Below, piece after piece: positions 5,765 through 13,185 of a DNA stretch of 19,287 nt. Each line of letters begins with the position of its first letter. Positions within the stretch are counted from its first letter, which is position 1. The notes beneath the pieces are model-generated. The model worked only from the letters and a program-made list of their open reading frames with translations. It made no database searches and was not told where the DNA came from. Source of the stretch: UBA5026 sp949065595 (GTDB lineage Bacteria > Bacillota_I > Bacilli_A > RF39 > UBA660); NCBI GenBank assembly GCA_949065595.1, contig CARSXK010000020.1, positions 1 to 19,287 of the forward strand, read 5' to 3'. The translations under genes were made by a program, and so were the position numbers.

Positions 5765-6946
5765 ATTTTTGATTCCTTTGGCACCATTAAAAGTACTTAA
5801 AATATTACTATCAAAAGAAGATAATTTTTGATTTGCATTTTTATAGTCTTTAATGGCAGATGTAATCATATCATCTAGCAAAGTTGGATAATCTTTGATT
5901 CCACGCCACATATAAAATGATAAACTTCCTGGTATGGTATTGGGTTCATTGACAAATACTTCCTCTGTTTCACGATTGATTAAAAAGTCAATCCGAACCG
6001 TTCCTTTTAAATTTAAGGTACGGAAAGTTTGAATGGATAAATCTCTTACTTTTTGCTCTATTTTTTTGGAAACACGGGCAGGAATGACCATTTCCCCTGT
6101 TGACATTTTTCCAGTACCCTTCATTCCTATTTTACTCTTTCCTTTTCCACCTGAAAGGTATTTATCATCAAATGTTAAAAATTGATTTTTGGTTAACATT
6201 TCTGCAAGGAAGGAAGTTTCTTGATACTCATGATTTCCAAAAACGCTACAGTTCACTTCTAACAAATTAGGTACTACTTGTTCTACAATAATCTTATTAT
6301 CATAAGTAATAGCCTCTGTAATACATTGATCTAGCTCCTTTGCAGAAGATGCGATAGAGATCCCAATACTACTTCCAAGTTTGGCAGGTTTTATAATCAC
6401 TGGATATCCTAGCTTTTTCACTTCTTTTGCAACTTTAGCACTATCCATCAAATATTCGCTATCATAAAACCATGTATATTTCGGAATAGGTATTTGATTC
6501 AATTCCATTAATTGGCGCTGTATTACTTTATCTTGGCCTAGGGCAGCACCAATGACATCACAGCCAACATATGGGATTCCAACAAAATCTAAAAAACCTG
6601 CAAGCGAACCATCTTCGGCTCCTTTTCCATGTACGATTGGAAAGGCAATATCCAATTCTGCAACATTATGGCGAAACATTCCTTTGATGGTTTGTAAGAA
6701 AAAGCCTGTTTCTGTTTTGACTAACATTACCTTTTTTGCATAACGTTTTAGGGTATCAAAGTTACGATATACATCCATTTCCATTAACATTTTACCTGTA
6801 TACCAAGTACGATCTTTTGCTACATAAATGGGAATGATTTCATATTTGTTTGTATCCATGTGTTCCATCGCTTGCACTGCTGTAATGATACTTACTTCAT
6901 GCTCTACACTTTCTCCACCAAAAATAACACCCACTTTAATTTTCAT
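5753..6946 (-). CDS. ddl: D-alanine--D-alanine ligase
   Basis: 397 residues from ATG 6946, which gives the family-typical start MKIKVGVIFGG. A GTG at 6955 overlapping the murF stop (TAGTG) is the alternative. It joins two D-alanines with ATP to give the dipeptide that MurF adds to the wall precursor. Visible features: GGESVEHEVSI (10-20) with the N-terminal Glu/His/Ser site, the ATP-grasp stretch YPVIIKPAKLGSSIGIS (181-197), the lid region KYLSGGKGKSKIGMKG (262-277), and the metal and substrate end VRIDFLI (317-323) and FVNEPNTIPGS (331-341). The usual NE-[IVM]-N has Pro here. A tail of about 30 residues (368-397) extends beyond the common end. It is the last gene of the operon and is followed by a terminator. 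Confidence 0.95.
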   Translation of the reverse strand: MKIKVGVIFGGESVEHEVSIITAVQAMEHMDTNKYEIIPIYVAKDRTWYTGKMLMEMDVYRNFDTLKRYAKKVMLVKTETGFFLQTIKGMFRHNVAELDIAFPIVHGKGAEDGSLAGFLDFVGIPYVGCDVIGAALGQDKVIQRQLMELNQIPIPKYTWFYDSEYLMDSAKVAKEVKKLGYPVIIKPAKLGSSIGISIASSAKELDQCITEAITYDNKIIVEQVVPNLLEVNCSVFGNHEYQETSFLAEMLTKNQFLTFDDKYLSGGKGKSKIGMKGTGKMSTGEMVIPARVSKKIEQKVRDLSIQTFRTLNLKGTVRIDFLINRETEEVFVNEPNTIPGSLSFYMWRGIKDYPTLLDDMITSAIKDYKNANQKLSSFDSNILSTFNGAKGIKNKIG

Positions 6947-6954
6947 AAAATTCA

Positions 6955-8544
6955 CTACCTCTCGTTAAATATATCTGGCAAATCATTTTCTAGTAAAACA
7001 TAGGTTTCTTTTTCACTTAATGTTTGTATCAAAGGAAATGCCTCTTTCACATCATTCAGTACATAAATATTTTTTTCATTATATTTCTTTTGTATCAATG
7101 CACGATAAATGGGTTCTGTTTGTTTTTGTCCCACTAAAATCACCACATCAGCTACTTCTGATATTTGTTCCCCAAATGTTGCATTGAGTTTATCTTGTTC
7201 TGCACCCATTTCAATCATGCCTGGCGTTACAACTATTTTTTTACCTGGCATTAATGCAAGTGTATCTAATGCCATTTTAGCACCCACTGGATTGGAATTA
7301 TATGCATCATCTATTATATTTATCTTCCCCATTTTTTTGAGTTCTAAACGGTGTTCTACTGGTTTTACTTTTTTGACTCCAGCTTGTAATTGTTCTATTG
7401 ACATTCCAAATTCATGTCCTAAAGCAATTCCAGCCAATAAATTATATACATTGGCTTGTCCTAGTAATTTGCTTGTAAAATGGTGCGTTTTCTTGATACC
7501 TTTCCATTCCACATCAAATGTCGTACCATCAGCATTTAGTTGAATATTAGTTGCACGAACATCTGCTTTGTCATTATCAATCCCAATCCATACAATTTTA
7601 CAATTATTTTTGAGTGTATAACTCACTTGCAATGGATCATCCGCATTCAGTATCCCAATCCCATCTTGTGGTAACGATTCTATTAATTCAAATTTTCCTT
7701 TTTGAATATTTTTTTGGGAACCAAAGCTTTCTAAATGTGCAGTTCCGATTTTTGTTAAAATTCCATATTGTGGATGCACTAAATCACAAAGTTCTTGAAT
7801 CTCTCCTTGTTTAAAGGCACCCATTTCCGCGATCAAAATATCATTAAACTTGTCCAAATGATTGTTGATGGTAATGATTAAGCCCAAAGGTGTATTGAAG
7901 TTTTTTGGCGTTGGTAAGGCATTGTATTTCATATTCAAAATGTCACTTGCAATATTTTTGCTACTGGTTTTTCCATAACTTCCTGTAATTCCTATTACTT
8001 TGGGATTTATACTATTTAATTTTCGAATGGCTTTCCGTTTAAATTTGATACGAATGGCTTTTTCAATTGGATAATTTATTCCGTTTACTATATAAAGAAT
8101 ATAATAATTCATATAGCTTAACAATCCAATGATGCAATAATAAAGTGGAATATATTTTGTTTGATAGAATACAATCATTCCAATGATAGGAAGTGTATAT
8201 ACTAAATATATGGTTACAAATAAACGTTTCACTCGACTGGTAAACTTTAATGGCAGCTTATTTTGTTCTTTTCCTTCTTGATGTAAAAGGACAAGTGACA
8301 ATGCTGTATAAAATGTAACAAACAGAATCATTGTCCAAATATCTGTTAGAAAAAAAGTAAATCCAAAAAGTAAAAATAGAAATTCTAAATTTACGAAAAT
8401 AGATTTCTTATTTTTCCAAAGCCATTTGATATAACGATTTCCTTCATTATACCAATTTTGTTGTAACATATGGACTGATTTTTTAGATTTTATAAATAAA
8501 TAAACAAAAAAGGGAATCAATGAAATGATAAATTTTACTAACAT
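6955..8544 (-). CDS. murF: Mur ligase, MurF type, with N-terminal membrane domain
   Basis: 529 residues from ATG 8544 (AGAGGT six bases upstream). Role: adds D-Ala-D-Ala to UDP-MurNAc-tripeptide, inferred from fold and from ddl being next in the operon. About residues 1-160 are membrane helices (about 3-18, 48-87 as one or two spans, 107-127, 131-154) in place of the usual MurF UDP-binding domain. The Mur central domain follows, with the ATP loop GITGSYGKTS (185-194), NFNTPLG (215-221), AEMGAFKQGEI and the conserved HLESFGS. The C-terminal ligase domain contains VKPVEHRLELKK and IDDAYNSNP. Length exceeds the common 450 or so because of the membrane part. Similar membrane-bearing Mur ligases occur in other Bacillota. 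Its stop overlaps the possible GTG of ddl by one base. Confidence 0.9.
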   Translation of the reverse strand: MLVKFIISLIPFFVYLFIKSKKSVHMLQQNWYNEGNRYIKWLWKNKKSIFVNLEFLFLLFGFTFFLTDIWTMILFVTFYTALSLVLLHQEGKEQNKLPLKFTSRVKRLFVTIYLVYTLPIIGMIVFYQTKYIPLYYCIIGLLSYMNYYILYIVNGINYPIEKAIRIKFKRKAIRKLNSINPKVIGITGSYGKTSSKNIASDILNMKYNALPTPKNFNTPLGLIITINNHLDKFNDILIAEMGAFKQGEIQELCDLVHPQYGILTKIGTAHLESFGSQKNIQKGKFELIESLPQDGIGILNADDPLQVSYTLKNNCKIVWIGIDNDKADVRATNIQLNADGTTFDVEWKGIKKTHHFTSKLLGQANVYNLLAGIALGHEFGMSIEQLQAGVKKVKPVEHRLELKKMGKINIIDDAYNSNPVGAKMALDTLALMPGKKIVVTPGMIEMGAEQDKLNATFGEQISEVADVVILVGQKQTEPIYRALIQKKYNEKNIYVLNDVKEAFPLIQTLSEKETYVLLENDLPDIFNER

Positions 8545-8555
8545 ATTTATACCTC

Positions 8556-9284
8556 TCAATCTAAAAATTGGTGCAAAATAGAATTGGTTTTTCCAATATA
8601 TTCTAAATAAGCATAATGTGTTGCATTTTCATAGATAACAACCCCTGAATCAGAAAGCAATTGTTCTAACTCATAGGCTTGTTCCACTGGAACTGCTTCA
8701 TCCATCTCGCCCCATACAATTAATGTGGGACATTTTATTTTGGAAATGTGTTCTGTAATATCTAAATTGACTGTGTTGACTAAAATTTCTCGCATTCTAG
8801 GACTTGCATTTCGATAATCAATGGACCCAATATGTTTTTTGGCAAATTGTTCCAATTTGTTTAATCCAGGCACTTTCTTTAGTGCTTTTAAAGTTTTGGT
8901 TTTCAAAGATAATGTCTTAATTTCTTTTTTAAATGGAGAACCAAATAATACCATTTTAGAAACAGGATATTTACTTGCGTACAATAAACTGATCTTCCCT
9001 CCAAAAGAATGTCCAACTAGGATTGGTTTTTCTATTTTTAGTTTGCACAATAATTCATGAATACATTCTACATAATCTTGTACCATCCAATCAAATGGTG
9101 GTTCACTACTTTTCCCATATCCTGGCAAATCAAGTATCACGATATCATGTGTTTCTTGCAGAGGATCTGCAATTGGTTGCATCATTTCTATATTTTGTCC
9201 CCATCCATGTAAAAATACAATGGAGTTTTGTTTTGTTCCGTATCTTACATAATGAATATCCACATCATGTACATTGATTTCCAT
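8556..9284 (-). CDS. Alpha/beta hydrolase
   Basis: 242 residues from ATG 9284 (AAGGTGA five bases upstream; the GTG three codons earlier is less likely). It is a serine hydrolase of the alpha/beta fold, cytoplasmic, with no signal peptide. Visible: the oxyanion region HGWGQN (26-31), LDLPGYGKS (51-59), the nucleophile elbow GHSFGG with Ser93, the acid Asp195 in WGEMDEAVP, and His223 in NATHYAYLE. The cap region (about 115-165) is Lys-rich. The substrate is unknown; esterase, C-C hydrolase or lipase activity are all possible. It is the first gene of a unit with murF (11 bases downstream of its stop) and ddl, so a wall or envelope role is plausible but not shown. Confidence 0.9.
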   Translation of the reverse strand: MEINVHDVDIHYVRYGTKQNSIVFLHGWGQNIEMMQPIADPLQETHDIVILDLPGYGKSSEPPFDWMVQDYVECIHELLCKLKIEKPILVGHSFGGKISLLYASKYPVSKMVLFGSPFKKEIKTLSLKTKTLKALKKVPGLNKLEQFAKKHIGSIDYRNASPRMREILVNTVNLDITEHISKIKCPTLIVWGEMDEAVPVEQAYELEQLLSDSGVVIYENATHYAYLEYIGKTNSILHQFLD

Positions 9285-9301
9285 ATGCTTCACCTTAATT
9301 C

Positions 9302-9331
9302 ATTATACATGATTCTATATTAAAAAGTAAA
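9302..9331 (-). promoter_or_regulatory. SigA promoter of the hydrolase-murF-ddl operon
   Basis: On the minus strand TTTACT (9326-9331), 18-base spacer, TATAAT (9302-9307). The transcript would start about 10 bases before the ribosome site. Confidence 0.65.
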
Positions 9332-9351
9332 CTGTTTTTAAAATTTATTAT

Positions 9352-9378
9352 AAAAAAAGGAAATCATATTCAATCCCC
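9352..9378 (-). terminator. Terminator after the 104-aa gene
   Basis: Minus-strand GGGGAT pairs with ATTTCC (two G-T pairs) around an 8-base loop, followed by seven Ts (9352-9358). Confidence 0.6.
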
Positions 9379-9383
9379 ATACA

Positions 9384-9698
9384 TTATTTTATTACTTTCA
9401 TCTTTTCTTTCATTTCAAAAAAATCATCCCAGTTTTGTTCACCTGTATTGAACAGATAAATATTCTGATGGCAAGTATTACATTCTAACATACAAAAGTC
9501 TGCATCATTCTTTTTTTCAACATGACATTCTACAAATTCTCCATTATGTCTTCGATAATATCCAATTATTGTATAAGATGTATTTGGACAATGGTCTTGC
9601 GGAAGCACATGAGGAATCACTGGAATATTTTCAGATTCGTGGGTTATTAGTTCCTGCCTAAAAATTCGTAACTGGGAAATTATATTATCTATTTGCAT
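9384..9698 (-). CDS. Cys-rich hypothetical protein, possibly zinc-binding
   Basis: 104 residues, start ATG 9698 behind a full AAGGAGG site. There is no signal peptide or membrane segment. The middle holds five Cys: Cys37 (DHCPN), Cys58 (VECHV), and Cys69-x3-Cys73-x2-Cys76 followed by His77 (CMLECNTCHQ). This spacing suggests a small metal-binding or zinc-ribbon-like fold. The C-terminus is charged (DDFFEMKEKMKVIK). I recognise no family. It follows khpA with only 51 bases between, which hold a terminator, so it may depend on read-through from the rpsP promoter or on a promoter I cannot see. It has its own terminator downstream. Confidence 0.75.
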   Translation of the reverse strand: MQIDNIISQLRIFRQELITHESENIPVIPHVLPQDHCPNTSYTIIGYYRRHNGEFVECHVEKKNDADFCMLECNTCHQNIYLFNTGEQNWDDFFEMKEKMKVIK

Positions 9699-9725
9699 AT
9701 CGTTCCTCCTTCTATTAAAATCGAT

Positions 9726-9750
9726 AAAAAAAGAAGCACTTAATACTTCT
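9726..9750 (-). terminator. Terminator of the rpsP-khpA operon
   Basis: Minus-strand AGAAGTA/TGCTTCT (arms 9744-9750 and 9732-9738, one G-T pair), 5-base loop, seven Ts. It begins at the last base of the khpA stop. Confidence 0.75.
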
Positions 9751-9995
9751 CAAAATGAATCAATATTAATGCGAATGCGACCTAGTTGATTCACATAGGC
9801 AGATGCTTGTACCAGTGTGCGAATTGCATTGGCTGTTGCCCCTGCTTTTCCAATGACCACACCCATATCTTTTTCATCTACCAATACTTGGATTGTAATG
9901 GTATCTTCTTCTCCATCAAATTGTTTCACTGATACCATATCAGGGCAAGATGCTAGACTTTTTACTAAAAATTCTGTTAACGCAACCAAGTCCAT
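9750..9995 (-). CDS. khpA: KhpA, KH-domain RNA-binding protein
   Basis: 81 residues, the usual size. A single type II KH domain fills the protein; the RNA-binding GxxG loop is visible in VVIGKAGATANAIR (GKAG at about 49-52). In Bacillota KhpA pairs with KhpB (Jag/EloR) as a small RNA chaperone that influences cell elongation and division. That is known of the family, not shown here. The gene starts two bases after the rpsP stop, with its ribosome site AAGAAGG inside the rpsP end, so the two are translationally close. The order rpsP-khpA is conserved, but the rimM and trmD genes that commonly follow are absent here. Confidence 0.93.
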   Translation of the reverse strand: MDLVALTEFLVKSLASCPDMVSVKQFDGEEDTITIQVLVDEKDMGVVIGKAGATANAIRTLVQASAYVNQLGRIRINIDSF

Positions 9996-9997
9996 AT

Positions 9998-10279
9998 TTA
10001 TTTACCTTCTTTGTTCATTTTTGATTGATGAAGCTTTTCCATAATTCCCTGTTTTCTAAATAAATCTCTTACAGTGTCTGTTGGAATCGCTCCTGTGTTC
10101 AACCATTTTAAAGCAATTTCTTCATTGATTTTGATTTCTGCTGGTTCCATAATTGGATTATAAGTTCCTACTACTTCAATGAATCTTCCATCTCTTGGAC
10201 TTCTTGAATCAGCTGCAACAATACGATAAAATGGTCTTTTTTTAGCACCCATTCTTTTCAATCTTAATTTAACTGCCAT
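9998..10279 (-). CDS. rpsP: 30S ribosomal protein S16
   Basis: 93 residues starting MAVKLRLKRMG at ATG 10279, with GGAGGTG five bases upstream. The longer frame (to 10315) is upstream sequence through the promoter and is not used. S16 binds 16S rRNA and is needed for 30S assembly. Family motifs visible: KLRLKRMGAKKRPFYRIVAA, DSRSPRDGRFIE and VGTYNP near the N-terminus, and EEIALKWLNTGAIPTDTV in the C-terminal half. It is first in a short operon with khpA and is driven by the consensus promoter at 10306-10334. The usual upstream partner ffh is not adjacent; instead cotE lies divergently. Confidence 0.98.
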   Translation of the reverse strand: MAVKLRLKRMGAKKRPFYRIVAADSRSPRDGRFIEVVGTYNPIMEPAEIKINEEIALKWLNTGAIPTDTVRDLFRKQGIMEKLHQSKMNKEGK

Positions 10280-10305
10280 AAAGCACCTCCTTGTTTCTGC
10301 TATGA

Positions 10306-10334
10306 AGTATATCATATTTGTTAATTGGTGTCAA
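10306..10334 (-). promoter_or_regulatory. Strong SigA promoter of rpsP-khpA
   Basis: On the minus strand perfect TTGACA (10329-10334), 17-base spacer, TATACT (10306-10311), about 27 bases before the rpsP start. Confidence 0.88.
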
Positions 10335-10393
10335 CCTTTTTATATTAACACTTCATTTTATTCTTAATTTCTTTTTTTATGCAGGTTTTTTGT

Positions 10394-10422
10394 ACACTTT
10401 TGATTGAGTCTCGCATACATTA
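10394..10422 (+). promoter_or_regulatory. Putative SigE/SigK sporulation promoter of cotE
   Basis: ACAC (10394-10397), 16-base spacer, CATACATTA (10414-10422). This fits the mother-cell SigK pattern AC-N16-CATAnnnTA, and the -10 also fits the SigE pattern CATACAnT. No good SigA promoter is seen here. Confidence 0.6.
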
Positions 10423-10439
10423 AAGTGAGGGGTGATATC

Positions 10440-11000
10440 GTGGCTTACAAGGAAATTGTTACAAAAGCAGTCATTGGTAAAGGGAAAAAATATTTTAAAA
10501 ATAACTACACAATAACAACAGAAAATGAACCAACTACTGTTTTGGGATGTTGGGTAATCAATCATAAATTCAAAGGATATAAATCGGGAGATAAAATCGG
10601 AGTTGATGGATCATATGATGTCAATATTTGGTATTCATATGATAGTGATAGCAAAACTACAGTTGTAAGTAAAAAAGTAGACTACAATGATTTATTCAAT
10701 GTAAAAGTAAAAGAAAATGCCGATTTAACAGGTGATACAGATATTATTGTTCGTACACTAAAACAACCCAATTGTGTAAAAGTAAATATTGATGAAAATG
10801 GTAATATCAACTTCGATATTGAAAAAGAACTAGGTGTGGAAATTGTTGGAGAAACAAAAATGAAAATTGCGATTGAAGAAGATGAAGAACCATGGGACGA
10901 AATTGAAGATGATGTTAATGACGATGTATTGAATGAAATTGAGGAATCTGTTAATCCAAATTACATGAATGATACTACTGAATCAAATGAAATAAATTAA
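10440..11000 (+). CDS. cotE: CotE, outer spore coat morphogenetic protein
   Basis: 186 residues from GTG 10440 (GAGGGGTGAT just upstream); Bacillus subtilis CotE is about the same size. Family stretches as remembered: AYKEIVTKAVIGKGKK (2-17), LGCWVINHKF (35-44), GSYDVNIWYSY (57-67), LKQPNCVKV (107-115), and VEIVGETKMKI (133-143). A strongly acidic tail follows (about 146-186), with PWDEIEDD and an ending around VNPNYM, as in CotE. In Bacillus it is made in the mother cell and directs outer-coat assembly around the forespore. The gene is monocistronic, with a sporulation-type promoter and a terminator, and is divergent from rpsP. Confidence 0.93.
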   Translation: MAYKEIVTKAVIGKGKKYFKNNYTITTENEPTTVLGCWVINHKFKGYKSGDKIGVDGSYDVNIWYSYDSDSKTTVVSKKVDYNDLFNVKVKENADLTGDTDIIVRTLKQPNCVKVNIDENGNINFDIEKELGVEIVGETKMKIAIEEDEEPWDEIEDDVNDDVLNEIEESVNPNYMNDTTESNEIN

Positions 11001-11017
11001 AATTTCATCTGCTTTTG

Positions 11018-11044
11018 AATCATCCTTATTTTGGATGATTTTTT
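11018..11044 (+). terminator. Terminator of cotE
   Basis: An 8-bp perfect stem AATCATCC/GGATGATT (11018-11025 with 11033-11040), loop TTATTTT, then a T run. Confidence 0.8.
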
Positions 11045-11053
11045 GATGCAATG

Positions 11054-11079
11054 AAAAAATAGTTGTTACACTATTTTTT
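11054..11079 (-). terminator. Terminator of the lipoprotein gene at 11085
   Basis: A 10-bp AT-rich stem AAAAAATAGT/ACTATTTTTT (11054-11063 with 11070-11079), 6-base loop. The flanking A and T runs let it work in both directions. Confidence 0.65.
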
Positions 11080-11084
11080 TCATA

Positions 11085-11867
11085 TTACATTTCTAAATCG
11101 TCTTCGTCATCAAAATTCCAATCATTGCCTTCCGCTTCTTCTTGGGCATTTTGAATTACTTCTTCTGGGATTGTAATGGTTCCTACTTTATCAAAATCAT
11201 AGATTGTTATAGTAATTGTAGCAGATGTAAGTTCCACATCTTCTTCTACTGTCATTACATCTTTTAAATCCATAACTATTTTTGTAATATAATTAGATTC
11301 TTTATCTATGTATGCATCAATAACTACATCTTTTTCAATTTGATATTCTTCGACACTATCTGCTCCCATTGTACCTAACAATGCAGTCATATCTTCTTTT
11401 GAAATGGTCAATTGATAGCAGTTTGCTGCTTTATCATCTGATTTCTTTTTTTCAATTTTTTTGGCATGTTCTGCAATAGATAAAACATCATTACTGTCAT
11501 CATCATCAGAAATTTCTTTTGTCCAAGTATCTCCCATCATTTCTTTTGTGTAAGTAATAACTTTTCCATCTACAGTTTGTGTATAACCTTCTGTAGAAAG
11601 TTTCATTCCCATCATTTCAACGCTCATATTCATCTTTGAAGTTTTTGATTTCACATCCATTTTGGTTTCTATTGTAGTTGGAATTGTCATTTCAACACCA
11701 GATGATTTTACTCCAATGTTCATTTCCATTTTCATGGTAAAATTAGATAAAGCATCCATTTTCTTTTCTGCCGTAGCAAATACTTCTTTGACATTTTCGG
11801 TTTTCCCACAACCTGTTAGTGCAACTACTGATACAAATAGTGCAACTAACCATTTAGATTTTTTCAT
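11085..11867 (-). CDS. Secreted lipoprotein, DUF6612/LolA-fold-like
   Basis: 260 residues from ATG 11867, behind GGGAGTGG. Residues 1-20 (MKKSKWLVAL, then VALTGC) are a lipoprotein signal with Cys20. The mature part begins with a helix (VKEVFATAEKKMDALSNFTMKMEM), then long beta stretches rich in Met and Thr, for example KSKTSKMNMSVEMMGMKL, TQTVDGKVITYTKEM and IDAYIDKESNYITKIVMDL. The C-terminus is acidic (NWNFDDEDDLEM). This half-barrel-like pattern resembles DUF6612 and LppX/LprG/LolA-like lipoproteins, which carry hydrophobic ligands on the cell surface. Family assignment is from pattern memory and function is inferred. It has its own promoter and terminator. Confidence 0.8.
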   Translation of the reverse strand: MKKSKWLVALFVSVVALTGCGKTENVKEVFATAEKKMDALSNFTMKMEMNIGVKSSGVEMTIPTTIETKMDVKSKTSKMNMSVEMMGMKLSTEGYTQTVDGKVITYTKEMMGDTWTKEISDDDDSNDVLSIAEHAKKIEKKKSDDKAANCYQLTISKEDMTALLGTMGADSVEEYQIEKDVVIDAYIDKESNYITKIVMDLKDVMTVEEDVELTSATITITIYDFDKVGTITIPEEVIQNAQEEAEGNDWNFDDEDDLEM

Positions 11868-11891
11868 AAATCCACTCCCTTTCTATAATTC

Positions 11892-11921
11892 AGTATACAA
11901 CATTTCTTTTCATTTTAGCAA
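11892..11921 (-). promoter_or_regulatory. Putative SigA promoter of the lipoprotein gene
   Basis: On the minus strand TTGCTA (11916-11921), 18-base spacer, TATACT (11892-11897), 25 bases before the start codon. Confidence 0.55.
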
Positions 11922-11939
11922 TATAATTTTAACAATTAT

Positions 11940-11970
11940 GAAAAAAAAGTAGAATTTTGTCTACCTTTTG
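11940..11970 (-). terminator. Terminator after the oapA-like gene
   Basis: Minus-strand AAAAGGTAGA/TCTACTTTTT around CAAAAT (one G-T pair), ending in eight Ts. It overlaps the TAG stop at 11961. Confidence 0.7.
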
Positions 11971-12548
11971 ATTTTATAAAAATATGATATGCTCTTTGCA
12001 AATTGGTATAAAATACGATTGCTTTTATTCATCGCATAACTTTTACCAATGGCTTTCCCACCAATTGTAAAAGCAGCAATTACTGAAGTAACCAATAATG
12101 TAATCATAAATTTATCCATTGGGATTACCTGTGATAAAGAAAGAGCAATAATTGCGCCTGCTGATCCAGATACAACTCCACAAATATCTCCAACAACATC
12201 ATTACAGAAAGATGCGACTTTATCCGCATTCTTTTTTAGTTTAACTGCAATGTCTGCTCCTTTTACTTTTCTAGCATTCATTGAGTGAAATGGCTTTTCA
12301 TCTGCTGCAGTAACTGCAACTCCAACCATATCAAATAAAACGCCCAATAAAATAAATACTACAACTAATAAAATACCAACCATAATATTCACATTTGGTA
12401 TAATCATTTCGGAAGTAAATGAAAAAGCAAATGATATCATAAAAGCAGTGAATGTAATTCGTATTATCCAATTCCAATCTGCCTTATTTTTATTCATTTT
12501 TTCTTTTTTCCTTGTTTGCGCTTTTAAATTTTTGACTTCTTCGTCCAT
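11961..12548 (-). CDS. oapA: OapA-like OLE RNA-associated membrane protein (DUF21/CorB-like)
   Basis: 195 residues from ATG 12548 (AAGGGGAT upstream). After a basic, charged N-terminus (1-27), four membrane spans are visible, about 29-48, 54-80, 123-142 and 146-166. Conserved-looking blocks are FDMVGVAVTAADEKPFHSM (72-90) and ASFCNDVVGDICGVVSG (112-128), which resemble the transmembrane DUF21 module of CNNM/CorB/MpfA magnesium exporters. The CBS domains of those exporters are missing. OapA, the membrane partner of OLE RNA in Bacillus halodurans, is of this size and type and was linked to magnesium tolerance (from memory). Its gene lies just 3' of the OLE RNA there and here. Without the RNA next to it, a generic CorB-like protein would be the fallback call. 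Confidence 0.8.
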   Translation of the reverse strand: MDEEVKNLKAQTRKKEKMNKNKADWNWIIRITFTAFMISFAFSFTSEMIIPNVNIMVGILLVVVFILLGVLFDMVGVAVTAADEKPFHSMNARKVKGADIAVKLKKNADKVASFCNDVVGDICGVVSGSAGAIIALSLSQVIPMDKFMITLLVTSVIAAFTIGGKAIGKSYAMNKSNRILYQFAKSISYFYKIKR

Positions 12549-12574
12549 GTAAATTTTATCCCCTTTAACATAAA

Positions 12575-13179
12575 AAAAATAAATGAATGGCAATCGGTAT
12601 GGTAAACTTTACGTCTTAAGGTCAAGCAGGATTTCCCCCATTTCTACTTTCCGTTACCAGAGTAGCGGTTCCCCTTTAAAGAAATGGATATATCGTTTCC
12701 GAATATATGGCTTGATTGCCACTGAGTACGCACTGCAATCCCATACCAATAGGCACTCTAGGAGATTTCCTCACCAACACAATTTTTGATTAGTTCTTTT
12801 TTGCAAATAATATTTCAAATTGCGATAATCAAATACATTTGGCCAAATCCATTTGATTTGCTCAACTATCCCAAATTATTCACGCAAGACAAGCTACACT
12901 ACTCGTAAGTTTCCCCACATAGTAGGTTCAATCCTAGGTCGTCATCAGTCCGTCAATGATAATCATATATAGGCTAATAACAAGTCTAGGTCTCCGCGAA
13001 TATTGGGTCGGGTTTCATATGCCATTATGAATCGCCCAATATTCAACCTTCCAGCACCCACCCCAAACTGGGCGTAAGCAGCAGGCACAAGAAGTTTCAC
13101 AGGTATGCTCTTTAGTGGATTTTTAGCCCCACCTTCATCAAAAATGTAATTGACTAGAATAATGTGCCATCAATTTACA
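12575..13179 (-). ncRNA. ole: OLE RNA (ornate, large, extremophilic RNA)
   Basis: About 600 bases between oapA and its promoter, less AT-rich than its flanks, with no convincing ORF on either strand. The length agrees with OLE RNA (about 610 nt), and the next gene is the DUF21-type membrane protein expected for OapA. Internal pairing is dense. 12998-13007 pairs with 13035-13044 (10 bp, GAATATTGGG/CCCAATATTC) enclosing a second stem TTCATA/TATGAA (13014-13019 with 13026-13031). In the 3' domain, 12596-12602 pairs with 12741-12747 (GGTATGG/CCATACC), 12638-12645 with 12680-12687 (CCATTTCT/AGAAATGG), and a GAAA tetraloop lies at 12696-12699. An AT-rich linker (about 12785-12850) separates two structured halves. 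The 5' end is set from the promoter; the 3' end is approximate (12575-12595). Call rests on synteny, size and structure, as I could not compare with the covariance model. Confidence 0.78.
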
Positions 13180-13185
13180 AGTAAC

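Noticed and set aside
7109..7543. 144-codon + strand ORF
   Set aside because: It is antisense to murF, with Cys/Ser/Pro-rich composition typical of a shadow frame and no ribosome site.
12583..12789. 68-codon ORF on the + strand
   Set aside because: It lies antisense to the 3' domain of the structured RNA, starts without a ribosome site near oapA's own start, and its protein (Arg/Ser/Tyr-rich) looks like a translated RNA gene.
12594..13180. RNase P RNA, tmRNA, SRP RNA or T-box
   Set aside because: I compared remembered signatures (GAGGAAAGTCC, tmRNA tag and CCA end, GGAAGCAGC, GGTGGNACCGCG) and found no consistent match; the OapA neighbour and length fit OLE better.
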